From NCBI GenBank assembly GCA_009782025.1, contig WQUQ01000086.1, positions 1-6,310 on the forward strand: a stretch of 6,310 nucleotides of DNA. Direction: 5' to 3'. This DNA is from Desulfobulbus sp. Its GTDB lineage: Bacteria; Pseudomonadota; Gammaproteobacteria; Burkholderiales; Rhodocyclaceae. The notes under the pieces are model-generated. The model did not search any database, was not told the DNA's origin, and saw only the letters and a list, made by a program, of their open reading frames with translations. How positions within the stretch are numbered: position 1 is the first letter of the stretch; each line of letters starts with the position of its first letter. Below, piece by piece: positions 1 through 5,863 of the stretch. The position numbers and the translations under genes are program-made.

Positions 1-102
1 TCCCTGGATGAACTCAAGCAGCGCATCCTCAGAGGCATTGACGAGATGAATGCTCAACCCGTTCGCTTTCAATGGAAAAAGTTCGACTTCCAGATGACCT
101 GA
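1..102 (+). CDS. IS630-family transposase, C-terminal fragment (last 33 residues)
   Basis: Frame 1 is open from the first base to a TGA at 100-102. It encodes a charged, amphipathic tail that begins LDELKQRILRGIDEMNAQPV and ends in a W-K-K-F-D segment. This resembles the extreme C-terminus of IS630-family DDE transposases, where a helix of the DEL-x-x-R-I type is followed by N-A-x-P-x-x-F-x-W-x-K. The catalytic DDE residues lie upstream and are not visible. The stop lies only four bases before the terminal inverted repeat, as expected for a compact IS. It is partial only because the window starts here; nothing shows that the gene itself is broken. The family call rests on this short tail plus the TA/CTAG ends. 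Confidence 0.7.
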   Translation, partial: SLDELKQRILRGIDEMNAQPVRFQWKKFDFQMT

Positions 103-133
103 TTGGTAAATGTTTTAATGAAACGATGTACTA
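1..133 (+). mobile_element. 3' (right) end of an IS630-like insertion sequence, copy A
   Basis: The window opens inside an insertion sequence and leaves it at a TA dinucleotide (132-133) lying in CTAG. Seen: a transposase C-terminus ending at 102, then an AT-rich terminal repeat (106-131) that matches, as an inverted copy, the IS end at 6215-6240. Known: IS630-family elements (Tc1/mariner-type DDE transposases) duplicate a TA target, and IS630 itself prefers CTAG. Inference: this is the transposase-distal end of one copy, and phage DNA begins right after it. The rest of the element lies upstream of the window. The IS end is visibly richer in A and T than the phage genes. Confidence 0.8.
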
Positions 134-134
134 G
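106..134 (+). repeat. Terminal inverted repeat of IS630-like copy A (with CTAG target)
   Basis: This 29-base stretch, read as its reverse complement, matches 6212-6240 at 26 of 29 positions. The longest identical block is TTAAAACATTTAC, and CTAG, TA and TCGTTTC are also shared. The CTAG at 131-134 is made of the target TA, one IS-terminal base and one phage base. Repeat length and position just outside the transposase stop are typical of IS630-family ends. The imperfect match is what one expects between the left and right ends of a single IS type. Confidence 0.85.
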
Positions 135-204
135 ATAGTCGCGACTCGGAGAATTTTTGCCAAATGCCCGCCCGGTAAGCCGGGGCCCCTGCGGCTCTGA
201 ATGA

Positions 205-240
205 AGTGCGGGTCGGCGGACGTGCGATATTTCGCTAGTT
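205..240 (+). other. cos: Putative cos (cohesive-end cleavage) site, lambda cosN-like
   Basis: Aligned without gaps, bases 211-240 match the first 30 bases of the lambda left end, recalled from memory, at 21 positions. The matches include CGGCG in the cohesive-end part and an eight-base block TTTCGCTA at 230-237. The lambda 12-base cohesive end would correspond to 211-222 (GGTCGGCGGACG). The position fits: cos lies just upstream of the small terminase gene in lambda, at about 190 bases there and about 70 here. The flanking 134-210 contains a small hairpin (CCCGG 171-175, CCGGG 180-184) and the palindrome GGGGCCCC (182-189). The nick positions are inferred by alignment only. Confidence 0.5.
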
Positions 241-260
241 GGTGGGGTTGGCATTGGTTT

Positions 261-272
261 CGTTTCGTTTTT
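261..272 (+). promoter_or_regulatory. Lambda R-site-like sequence (possible cosB terminase-binding element)
   Basis: CGTTTCGTTTTT matches a lambda R site (CGTTTCCTTTCT, from memory) at 10 of 12 bases. It lies between the putative cos cut site and the small terminase start, which is where lambda cosB sits. In lambda, the winged-helix domain of Nu1 binds these repeats. Only one clear copy is seen (lambda has three) and the motif is pyrimidine-rich, so chance is a real alternative. Confidence 0.3.
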
Positions 273-283
273 GAGCTTTTTCC

Positions 284-826
284 ATGAGCGCCAATCTTGT
301 CTCCGTTGATGCCGTCGCCAGGCTGATGGACATGACGCCGCGCCGTGTTCAGCAGCTTGCAAACGAGGGAGTGATCCCGAAGCCGAAAAGTCGCGGCCAG
401 TACGAAATCTTCGCGTGTGTCATCGGCTATATCAGACACCTGCGGGGAATGCTGGACGGCGATGCCGGCGACCTGTTGTCGGAAAAGATGCGCCTGACGC
501 GGGCGCAGGCCGACAAAACGGAAATCGAAGCGGCCCGCATCAAGGGTGAATTGGTGTCCCTGGCCGATGCCGAGCGCGGCTGGTCGGCGCTGGTGGGCGC
601 GTTCCGCGCCAAGATGCTGACGCTTCCGCAGCGTGCCGCCATCGCCATGCCGAACAAGACAGAGCCGGAGGCCGAGCGAATTCTGACTGACATGGTTTAT
701 GAGGCGCTCGCCGAGTTGTCCGGCTGGAAACCAGATGATGATGACGACGCTGAACCAATCACTTTGCCGAGTGGCGAGGGTGGTGGCGCCGCCGCCGTCG
801 ATGACGGTGAGCCAGTGGGCGGATGA
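284..826 (+). CDS. Terminase small subunit, Nu1-like
   Basis: The 180-residue product is the DNA-recognition subunit of the packaging terminase; lambda Nu1 is 181 residues. Residues 6-58 form a winged helix-turn-helix: VSVDAVARLMDMTPRRVQQL, then a wing around EGVIPKP-KSRGQYEIF and a helix to HLRGML. This is the Nu1-type domain that binds cos-proximal sites. Residues 64-110 are a charged, probably coiled segment typical of subunit assembly. The tail (151-180) is very acidic and then glycine-rich, and in this family the C-terminus contacts the large subunit. An in-frame TGA at 272-274 makes ATG 284 the first possible start. Its Shine-Dalgarno is weak (GAG at 273-275), unlike the later genes. 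The 3' end overlaps the large subunit gene by roughly 90 bases. No defect is seen. Confidence 0.88.
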   Translation: MSANLVSVDAVARLMDMTPRRVQQLANEGVIPKPKSRGQYEIFACVIGYIRHLRGMLDGDAGDLLSEKMRLTRAQADKTEIEAARIKGELVSLADAERGWSALVGAFRAKMLTLPQRAAIAMPNKTEPEAERILTDMVYEALAELSGWKPDDDDDAEPITLPSGEGGGAAAVDDGEPVGG

Positions 827-2615
827 TCGCCTGTACCTGTCGCCGGAGGACAGCGCCGAGCAGGGCAAATACACCTCGGCGCGTGCGCCCTATCAGCGCG
901 GCATCATGAATGCTTTCAACGAGGAAGGCGTCGAAGAGATCGTCGTCATGTCGTCCGCCCAGGTCGGCAAGACGCTCATCTTCAAGTCCGTTGTTGGCTA
1001 TCACATCGATGTAGACCCGGCCCCGATTCTGGTCGTGCTGCCGACGGTCGAGATGGCCGAAACCTTCTCGAAAGACCGGCTCGCGCCGATGATCCGGGAT
1101 ACCCCGGTACTTCGCGGCAAGGTCAGCGACGCCAAGAGCCGGGATAGTGGCAACACCATCCAGAAGAAGAATTTCCCCGGCGGTCATGTCACGATGATCG
1201 GGGCGAACGCGCCGGCGGCGCTGGCGTCTCGCCCGATCCGCATCGTGCTGTGTGACGAGGTTGACCGCTACCCGCCGAGCGCTGGAACCGAAGGCGACCC
1301 GGTGAATCTGGCGCGCAAACGAACAATCACGTTCCGCCGCCGTCGGCGCGTTGCGCTGTTTTCGACGCCGACCGTCAAGGGGCACAGCCGCATCGAGCGG
1401 GCGTGGAAGAAGAGCGACCAGCGGCGATACAACGTGCCGTGTCCACACTGCGGCCACCTGCACGCCCTGCGCTGGGAGAACGTCTCGATCATCGACGATG
1501 ATCCAGCGACGGCGCGGATGGTCTGCCCTTCCTGCGGTGGCCTGATAACCGACGCCGACAGGATGGCGATGCTCGACGCCGGGCAGTGGGTCAAGGAAAA
1601 CCCGGACAGCCGTATTCCCGGCTTTCACATCAACGAGCTTTACTCGCCGTGGCGTTCCTTCGCCGGTGTCGCCGCCGACTACTACGCGGCCAAGGGCAAC
1701 CCGGAGGAAGAAAAGACGTGGTGGAACACGTCGATGGGCGAGCCGTTCGAGGGGGTCGGTGAGCATGCCGACGCCGCCGAACTGGCGAAGCGCCGCGAGA
1801 ATTATGACGCCGACACCGTACCGGATGGCGTGCTGACCGTGACCGTTGGCGGCGACGTGCAGAAAGACCGTATCGAGGCCGAGATCGTCGGCTGGGGCGC
1901 GGGCGATGAATCCTGGGGCATCGAGCCGGTTGTGCTGACGGGCAATCCCGCCGATCCGGATGTCTGGCAGCGCCTCGATGAACTGCTGGCGACAGCCCGC
2001 TTTACTACCACCGACGGACGCGTGCTGCGCGTCGCTGGCTGCTGCATTGATACCGGGCATTTCACGCAGCAGGTCTACGAGTTCGCCACACCGCGCGCCA
2101 GCCGCAACATCTGGGGCATCAAGGGAAAGTTCGGGCCGTATCCGGTTTGGCCCAAACGCGTGACGCGCAGCAAGAAATATCGCGGGCACACGGTACGCCT
2201 GATCGGCGTCGATACCGCCAAGGACACGATTTACTCGCGCTGGCAGGTGGCCGAAGGGCGGCCGGGCTACTGCCATTTTTCCGTTGCCTACGACGACTGG
2301 TTCGCGCAGGCCACCGTTGAGCGCCGTGTCACAAAGCTGGACAAGCGTGGCAACGAGGTGCGGACATGGGTGAACCCGCCCGGCGCGCGCAACGAGGGAA
2401 CCGACTGCCGCACCTACGCCTATGCGGCGCTGCAAGGCTTGAAGATCGAGCGCCGGCTGGTTCTGGCGAAGCGCAGTGTTGAAGCGGCCATCGAGCCGCC
2501 AGAGCCATCGACCGCGCCAGAACCGTTGCCGCGCAAACCAGAACCGCAGCCGCCTGCGCCCAGACAGAGGACGCGGCGGGTAGCCATGACATCGAGCTAC
2601 CTGAGCCGACGATAA
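735..2615 (+). CDS. Terminase large subunit, GpA family
   Basis: The product has 626 residues from ATG 735 (lambda gpA has 641). It is the ATP-driven packaging motor and cos-cutting nuclease, acting at the portal. The ATPase domain shows a Walker A-like SSAQVGKT (73-80), a Walker B strand RIVLCDE with D174 and E175, and the coupling-type motif FSTPT (209-213). Two CxxC pairs (236/239 and 264/267) form a probable zinc ribbon. The nuclease half carries acidic positions in VGGDVQ (D374), CCIDTG (D439) and EGTDCRTYA (D557); which of these bind metal is inferred. The tail (587-608) is proline-rich. The start is one of three consecutive ATGs at 735, 738 and 741, preceded by GGAAA at 726-730. An upstream in-frame ATG at 699 lacks a good ribosome site and would add 12 unlike residues. 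The gene lies mostly beyond the small subunit, overlapping its acidic tail in another frame. Confidence 0.95.
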   Translation: MMMTTLNQSLCRVARVVAPPPSMTVSQWADDRLYLSPEDSAEQGKYTSARAPYQRGIMNAFNEEGVEEIVVMSSAQVGKTLIFKSVVGYHIDVDPAPILVVLPTVEMAETFSKDRLAPMIRDTPVLRGKVSDAKSRDSGNTIQKKNFPGGHVTMIGANAPAALASRPIRIVLCDEVDRYPPSAGTEGDPVNLARKRTITFRRRRRVALFSTPTVKGHSRIERAWKKSDQRRYNVPCPHCGHLHALRWENVSIIDDDPATARMVCPSCGGLITDADRMAMLDAGQWVKENPDSRIPGFHINELYSPWRSFAGVAADYYAAKGNPEEEKTWWNTSMGEPFEGVGEHADAAELAKRRENYDADTVPDGVLTVTVGGDVQKDRIEAEIVGWGAGDESWGIEPVVLTGNPADPDVWQRLDELLATARFTTTDGRVLRVAGCCIDTGHFTQQVYEFATPRASRNIWGIKGKFGPYPVWPKRVTRSKKYRGHTVRLIGVDTAKDTIYSRWQVAEGRPGYCHFSVAYDDWFAQATVERRVTKLDKRGNEVRTWVNPPGARNEGTDCRTYAYAALQGLKIERRLVLAKRSVEAAIEPPEPSTAPEPLPRKPEPQPPAPRQRTRRVAMTSSYLSRR

Positions 2616-2624
2616 GGAACCGAC

Positions 2625-2828
2625 ATGGCTTTCACGCAAGAGGATATTGAACGGATCGACCGTGCCATCGCCAAGGGCGAGCGCGTGGTGCGCTTTACCG
2701 ACCGCACTGTTGAGTACCGTTCGATTGACGAACTCATCAAGGCGCGCAACGCCATGCTGGTCGAAATACGGCAGCCCCTGCCGCGCCCGCGTGTATCACG
2801 CGTCTATCATGCCGGCAAGGGTTTCTGA
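2625..2828 (+). CDS. Head-tail joining protein, gpW family
   Basis: This small 67-residue protein (lambda gpW is 68) begins MAFTQEDIERIDRAIAKGER and continues with a beta hairpin VVRFTDRTVEYRSIDELIKAR. That is the gpW pattern: helix, hairpin with charged turn, then helix. The C-terminal stretch RVSRVYHAGKGF is basic and aromatic, as in homologues. In lambda, gpW binds the portal ring after DNA is packaged and makes the connector to which FII and the tail attach. It starts nine bases after the large terminase stop with AAGGA at 2614-2618, and ends one base before the portal start, in the lambda order A-W-B. Its size, sequence and position agree. Confidence 0.9.
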   Translation: MAFTQEDIERIDRAIAKGERVVRFTDRTVEYRSIDELIKARNAMLVEIRQPLPRPRVSRVYHAGKGF

Positions 2829-2832
2829 CGTG
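2817..2832 (+). promoter_or_regulatory. Ribosome binding site and GTG start that define the portal gene
   Basis: AAGGG (2817-2821) lies eight bases before GTG 2830, and no equivalent precedes the in-frame ATGs at 2647 or 2809. Starting at 2647 would add about 60 residues that read as an out-of-frame copy of the gpW gene. The site sits inside the last codons of the gpW gene, which suggests translational coupling. Confidence 0.6.
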
Positions 2833-4329
2833 GCCGTCTTTCCTAACCTGTTGCGGCGCGGCTTCATGCTGCCGACACGTCTCAATAACAGCTACGATGG
2901 CGCCGGCAATGGCCGCCGGTCGAAATCGTGGAAAGCCAACGACAGCGGCCCGACTGCTGCATCGCTGCCCAATCTGCGCACCCTGCGCAACCGCTCGCGC
3001 ACGGCCACGAGGAACGATCCTTACGCCTTTTCGGCAATCGACAGTCTGGTATCCAACACCATCGGCACCGGCATCACGCCGAAGCCGCGCCATCCCGATC
3101 CTGACATCCGCGCCGCCCTGCAATACCTGTGGGATGACTGGACGGAAAAATCCGACGCTGACGGCTGCGCGGACTTCTACGGCCAGCAGGCGATGATCTG
3201 CCGAACGATGCACGAGGCGGGCGAATGCTTTGTGCGCCTTCGTCCGCGCCGCCCATCGGACGGCCTGTCGGTGCCGCTGCAACTGCAAGTGCTGGAACCC
3301 GAGTTCGTTCCGCATGACAAGAACGAGTTGAGTCCGGGCGGCAACATCATTCGCGCGGGTATCGAGTTCAACGGCATCGGCCAGCGTGTCGCCTACTGGA
3401 TGTGGCGATTTCATCCGAACGACGGAATGGCGCCGAGCTACAACGAACTGGTGCCGGTGCCGGCCGATCAGGTGCTGCACATTTTCGAGCCGTTGCGCCC
3501 CGGTCAGTTGCGCGGCGTTCCGGTGCTGGCTCCGGTACTGGCGCGGCTCAAGTCGCTGGACGATTTCGATGACGCCGTGTTGTTCCGGCAGGAAGTCGCC
3601 AACCTGTTCGCTGGCTTCATCTACGAACCAACGCCGGAGGATACCAATATTGATCCGGCGACCGGATATGCCGTTGAAACCGACGACGACGGATTCACGC
3701 CGATGATCGGTCTGGAACCGGGGACGATGCAGAAGCTGCTGCCCGGCGAGGACGTGAAATTCAGCGATCCGCCGGATGCCGGCGGCGCCTACCCGGACTT
3801 CATGCGCCAGCAACTGCTGGCCGTGGCCGCCGGCGCCGGGCTGCCGTATGAGACGCTGACCGGCGATATGCGCAACGTCAATGACCGCGTGATTCGCGTG
3901 GCGCTGAACGACTTTCGCCGCCGCATCGAACAACGGCAATGGAACGTCTTCGTCCATCAACTCTGCCGGCCGGTACGGGCGGCGTGGCTGGATGCTGCGG
4001 TGCTGGCCGGCGCGGTGTCATTGCCGGGCTACGCCGAGCAGCGCCGCGTCTATCTGCGCACCCGCTGGGTGCCGCAGGGATGGCCCTACCTGCATCCGGT
4101 GCAGGACGTACAGGCCCGCCGGATGGAAGTGCGCTCTGGCTTCACCTCGCGCGCCGAGGTCGCGCTGCGCCAGGGCTACGATGCCGAGATGATCGACGCC
4201 GAGCAGGCCGCCGACAACGCGCGCGCCGACAGTCTGGGCCTGGCTTATGAAAGCGACGCGCGCCACCGAGACAACGCGAGCGAATTCACCGACTCCAAAG
4301 AGAAACCACCCGAAGGGGAACAGCCATGA
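2830..4329 (+). CDS. Portal protein, lambda gpB family
   Basis: The 499-residue product (lambda gpB is 533) forms the dodecameric ring at one head vertex through which DNA enters and leaves. Family hallmarks are RNDPYAFSAIDSLVSNTIGTG (61-81, an N-terminal core signature), AGECFVRLRPR (130-140), LQVLEPEFVP (152-161), HIFEPLRPGQLRGVPVLAPV (217-236, the central clip/stem region) and AGLPYETLTGDMRNVN followed by ALNDFRRRIEQRQW (336-371). The C-terminal part (450-499) is charged and probably disordered. The GTG start is chosen from its ribosome site; ATG 2809 or ATG 2866 are alternatives that change only the variable N-terminus. The stop overlaps the protease start as ATGA. It appears intact. Confidence 0.93.
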   Translation: MAVFPNLLRRGFMLPTRLNNSYDGAGNGRRSKSWKANDSGPTAASLPNLRTLRNRSRTATRNDPYAFSAIDSLVSNTIGTGITPKPRHPDPDIRAALQYLWDDWTEKSDADGCADFYGQQAMICRTMHEAGECFVRLRPRRPSDGLSVPLQLQVLEPEFVPHDKNELSPGGNIIRAGIEFNGIGQRVAYWMWRFHPNDGMAPSYNELVPVPADQVLHIFEPLRPGQLRGVPVLAPVLARLKSLDDFDDAVLFRQEVANLFAGFIYEPTPEDTNIDPATGYAVETDDDGFTPMIGLEPGTMQKLLPGEDVKFSDPPDAGGAYPDFMRQQLLAVAAGAGLPYETLTGDMRNVNDRVIRVALNDFRRRIEQRQWNVFVHQLCRPVRAAWLDAAVLAGAVSLPGYAEQRRVYLRTRWVPQGWPYLHPVQDVQARRMEVRSGFTSRAEVALRQGYDAEMIDAEQAADNARADSLGLAYESDARHRDNASEFTDSKEKPPEGEQP

Positions 4330-5486
4330 GAGAATCATATCGGCCGCGCATCTTTGCCAGAACGCCGTCCACGCAACCCGTCGCCGGTCGAAGCTGGTAT
4401 CGCATCGAGGCCAGGGCGGGGGCGGATGGCGCCGTCGAATCAATCGAAGTCCTCATCTACGACGAAATCAGTATATGGGGCATCACAGCCGCTCAGTTCA
4501 TCAACGACTTCAAGGCTATCGACGACGGCAAGTCGCCGGTCACGCTGGCGATCAATTCGCCTGGCGGCGATATCTTCGACGGCTTCGCGCTCAACGGCTG
4601 GGCGCAGCGTCTCGGCGACCGGCTGACGGCGCGCATTGACGGCCTGGCCGCCAGCGCCGCCAGCGTCATAGCCGTTGGGGCGTCGCGTGTCGTCATCGGC
4701 CAGTCGGCCATGATGATGATTCACAACCCGTGGACGTTTGCCTACGGCGAAGCGGACGATCTGCGTAAGACCGCCGACATGATGGACAAGGCGCGCGACA
4801 GCATCATCGCCGCCTACCAGCGCAAGGCAACCGCAATAGATGCTGCCGAACTGGTCGTGATGCTCGATGAGGAAACGTGGCTGTCGGCTGACGAAGCCGT
4901 GGCGCTTGGCCTTGCCGACGCCATTGCCGAAACCGCCGCCAACATACGCGCCTGCCGTGGCGCCACCGGCCTGCTGGCGCGTTTCAAACATCCGCCGAAG
5001 GCACTGCTCGATGCCGCCGAGGAAACCGGCGACGAGACGGAACCGCCAGCGGAAGAACACGATCCGCCGCCTGAAAACGATTTGCCGCCGGCAGAAGACC
5101 CGGCACAGATCGCCGCCCGCGCCGCCCGTGCCGCCGCGCGCATCGCCCAAGCCTGCCTGAAAGCGGGCGTCCCTGAACTTTCCGAGGTGCTCATCATGAA
5201 TACGAATCTCACCGACGATGCCGCCGTGACCGCTGAAACCGGGCGCGTGCAGGCCGTCCGCGACCTGTGCGCAACAGCCAGACTGCCCGAACTGGCCACC
5301 GATTACATCAAGAGCGGCCTTTCCGCCGAGGCCGTTCGCGCCCGCCTGTTCGACAAACTCATCGTCAACGCCGGCCGCGAGATCGACAACAAGGAACCCG
5401 TCGTGACTGGCAATCCAAAGACGAAGGCCAGCAATCCCAACCATACCGAAATCTATGCCGCCCGCAAGGGCAAGAAAGGAGCATGA
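4326..5486 (+). CDS. Prohead (head maturation) protease, ClpP-type (S14-like), with C-terminal extension
   Basis: The product has 386 residues. Its N-terminal half (about 38-205) is a ClpP-fold serine protease: LAINSPGGDIFDGFALNGW (74-92), the nucleophile motif GLAASAAS with S110 aligned to the ClpP serine, and SAMMMIHNPW with H133 as the general base. The acid position falls in LDEETWLSADEAVALGLADAI (180-200), where D181, E182 or E183 could complete the triad. Phage enzymes of this type cleave scaffold and head proteins inside the prohead. After a low-complexity Pro/Glu linker (230-262), an Ala/Arg helix and a second small region (291-386) follow. In lambda the equivalent gene C encodes an S49-type protease, so this is a substitution of protease class in the same slot. 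ATG 4326 follows AAGGGG (4313-4318) and overlaps the portal stop; the stop is at 5484-5486. Confidence 0.88.
   Translation: MRESYRPRIFARTPSTQPVAGRSWYRIEARAGADGAVESIEVLIYDEISIWGITAAQFINDFKAIDDGKSPVTLAINSPGGDIFDGFALNGWAQRLGDRLTARIDGLAASAASVIAVGASRVVIGQSAMMMIHNPWTFAYGEADDLRKTADMMDKARDSIIAAYQRKATAIDAAELVVMLDEETWLSADEAVALGLADAIAETAANIRACRGATGLLARFKHPPKALLDAAEETGDETEPPAEEHDPPPENDLPPAEDPAQIAARAARAAARIAQACLKAGVPELSEVLIMNTNLTDDAAVTAETGRVQAVRDLCATARLPELATDYIKSGLSAEAVRARLFDKLIVNAGREIDNKEPVVTGNPKTKASNPNHTEIYAARKGKKGA
5196..5486 (+). CDS. Possible nested scaffold protein from an internal start in the protease gene
   Basis: In the same frame as the protease, ATG 5196 (Met291) is preceded by GAGGTG (5184-5189) with a six-base gap, an unusually good ribosome site for the middle of a gene. 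It would give a 96-residue protein, MNTNLTDDAAVTAETGRVQA onward, which is charged and largely helical and has a basic end (KGKKGA). Known: lambda makes its Nu3 scaffold from an internal start in the protease gene C. Inference: this could be the analogous scaffold. It is shorter than Nu3. The region is also a conserved C-terminal part of many ClpP-type head proteases, so it may act only as the protease tail. Confidence 0.35.
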   Translation: MNTNLTDDAAVTAETGRVQAVRDLCATARLPELATDYIKSGLSAEAVRARLFDKLIVNAGREIDNKEPVVTGNPKTKASNPNHTEIYAARKGKKGA

Positions 5487-5491
5487 CCATG
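5475..5491 (+). promoter_or_regulatory. Ribosome binding site that decides the decoration protein start
   Basis: AAAGGAG (5475-5481) is followed by three in-frame ATGs at 5483, 5489 and 5495. Spacing is one base to the first, seven to the second and thirteen to the third, so 5489 is the best start. The first ATG overlaps the protease stop (ATGA). Confidence 0.6.
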
Positions 5492-5836
5492 ACCATGATT
5501 CTGAAAGAAACCAATCACACCGCCGAATTCCTTCTTTCGGAAGGCGACGAATCCATCGCCCGCGAACAGGTCACGGTCGCCGCCGGCGGCGCGCTCCTCT
5601 CCGGCACCGTACTGGGCATCGTCACCGCGACGGGCGAGTACGCGCCGTACAACCATACCGCCACGGACGGCACGGAGATTGCGGTCGCCGTTCTCTACAC
5701 GCAACTCGGAGAATCCGCGCAGCCGCGCCAGGCCGTCATCATCGCCCGTCTCTCCGAGGTCATCCGCGAACGGCTGACCGGCGTTGATGCCGCCGCCGAG
5801 GCAGACCTCAAAACCCGCTACATCATCGTCCGCTAA
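5489..5836 (+). CDS. Head decoration protein, lambda gpD-like
   Basis: The 115-residue product (lambda gpD is 110) binds as trimers to the outside of the expanded capsid and stabilises it against internal DNA pressure. The family pattern is visible: a flexible N-terminus (LKETNHTAEFLLSEGDES), then VTVAAGGALLSGTVLGIVTA (28-47), the Y-x-P-Y-x-x-x-x-x-D-G-x-E-x-A turn at 51-65, a strand LYTQL, and VIIARLSEVIRERL (83-96). A start at 5483 or 5495 would change the length by two residues. The position after the protease and before the capsid gene matches lambda C-D-E. The stop is TAA at 5834-5836. It is intact. Confidence 0.9.
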   Translation: MTMILKETNHTAEFLLSEGDESIAREQVTVAAGGALLSGTVLGIVTATGEYAPYNHTATDGTEIAVAVLYTQLGESAQPRQAVIIARLSEVIRERLTGVDAAAEADLKTRYIIVR

Positions 5837-5863
5837 GGCGGCGTACCTCAACAGGAGAACACC

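Noticed and set aside
103..134. Outward promoter from the left IS end (TTGGTA with TACTAG as -35/-10).
   Set aside because: The spacing is 20 bases and the -10 match is poor, so it is not supported.
137..146. Perfect palindrome AGTCGCGACT just inside the left phage junction, considered as an operator.
   Set aside because: It is a single 10-base palindrome with no repeat, promoter or regulator nearby, so it is not enough to call a site.
171..189. Hairpin CCCGG-TAAG-CCGGG next to palindrome GGGGCCCC as a possible rho-independent terminator.
   Set aside because: The stem is only five base pairs and no T-run follows. It more likely belongs to the cos-proximal region or is chance.
131..874. Minus-strand open frame of 247 codons across the cos region and small terminase.
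   Set aside because: It runs through the IS junction and antisense to a well-supported gene, with low-complexity composition and no good ribosome site reason to believe it.
759..2639. A very long open frame on the minus strand opposite the large terminase gene, and similar ones opposite the portal, protease and decoration genes.
   Set aside because: GC-rich coding DNA commonly leaves the antisense frame open. The translations are Arg/His/Gly-rich with no recognisable domain, and the plus-strand genes are clear family members.
2647..2829. A longer portal protein starting at ATG 2647.
   Set aside because: The extra residues are an out-of-frame reading of the gpW gene, and no ribosome site precedes that ATG.
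5267..5482. A longer decoration protein beginning inside the protease gene.
   Set aside because: The added segment is Arg/Gln-rich out-of-frame protease sequence. The good ribosome site at 5475-5481 points to ATG 5489.
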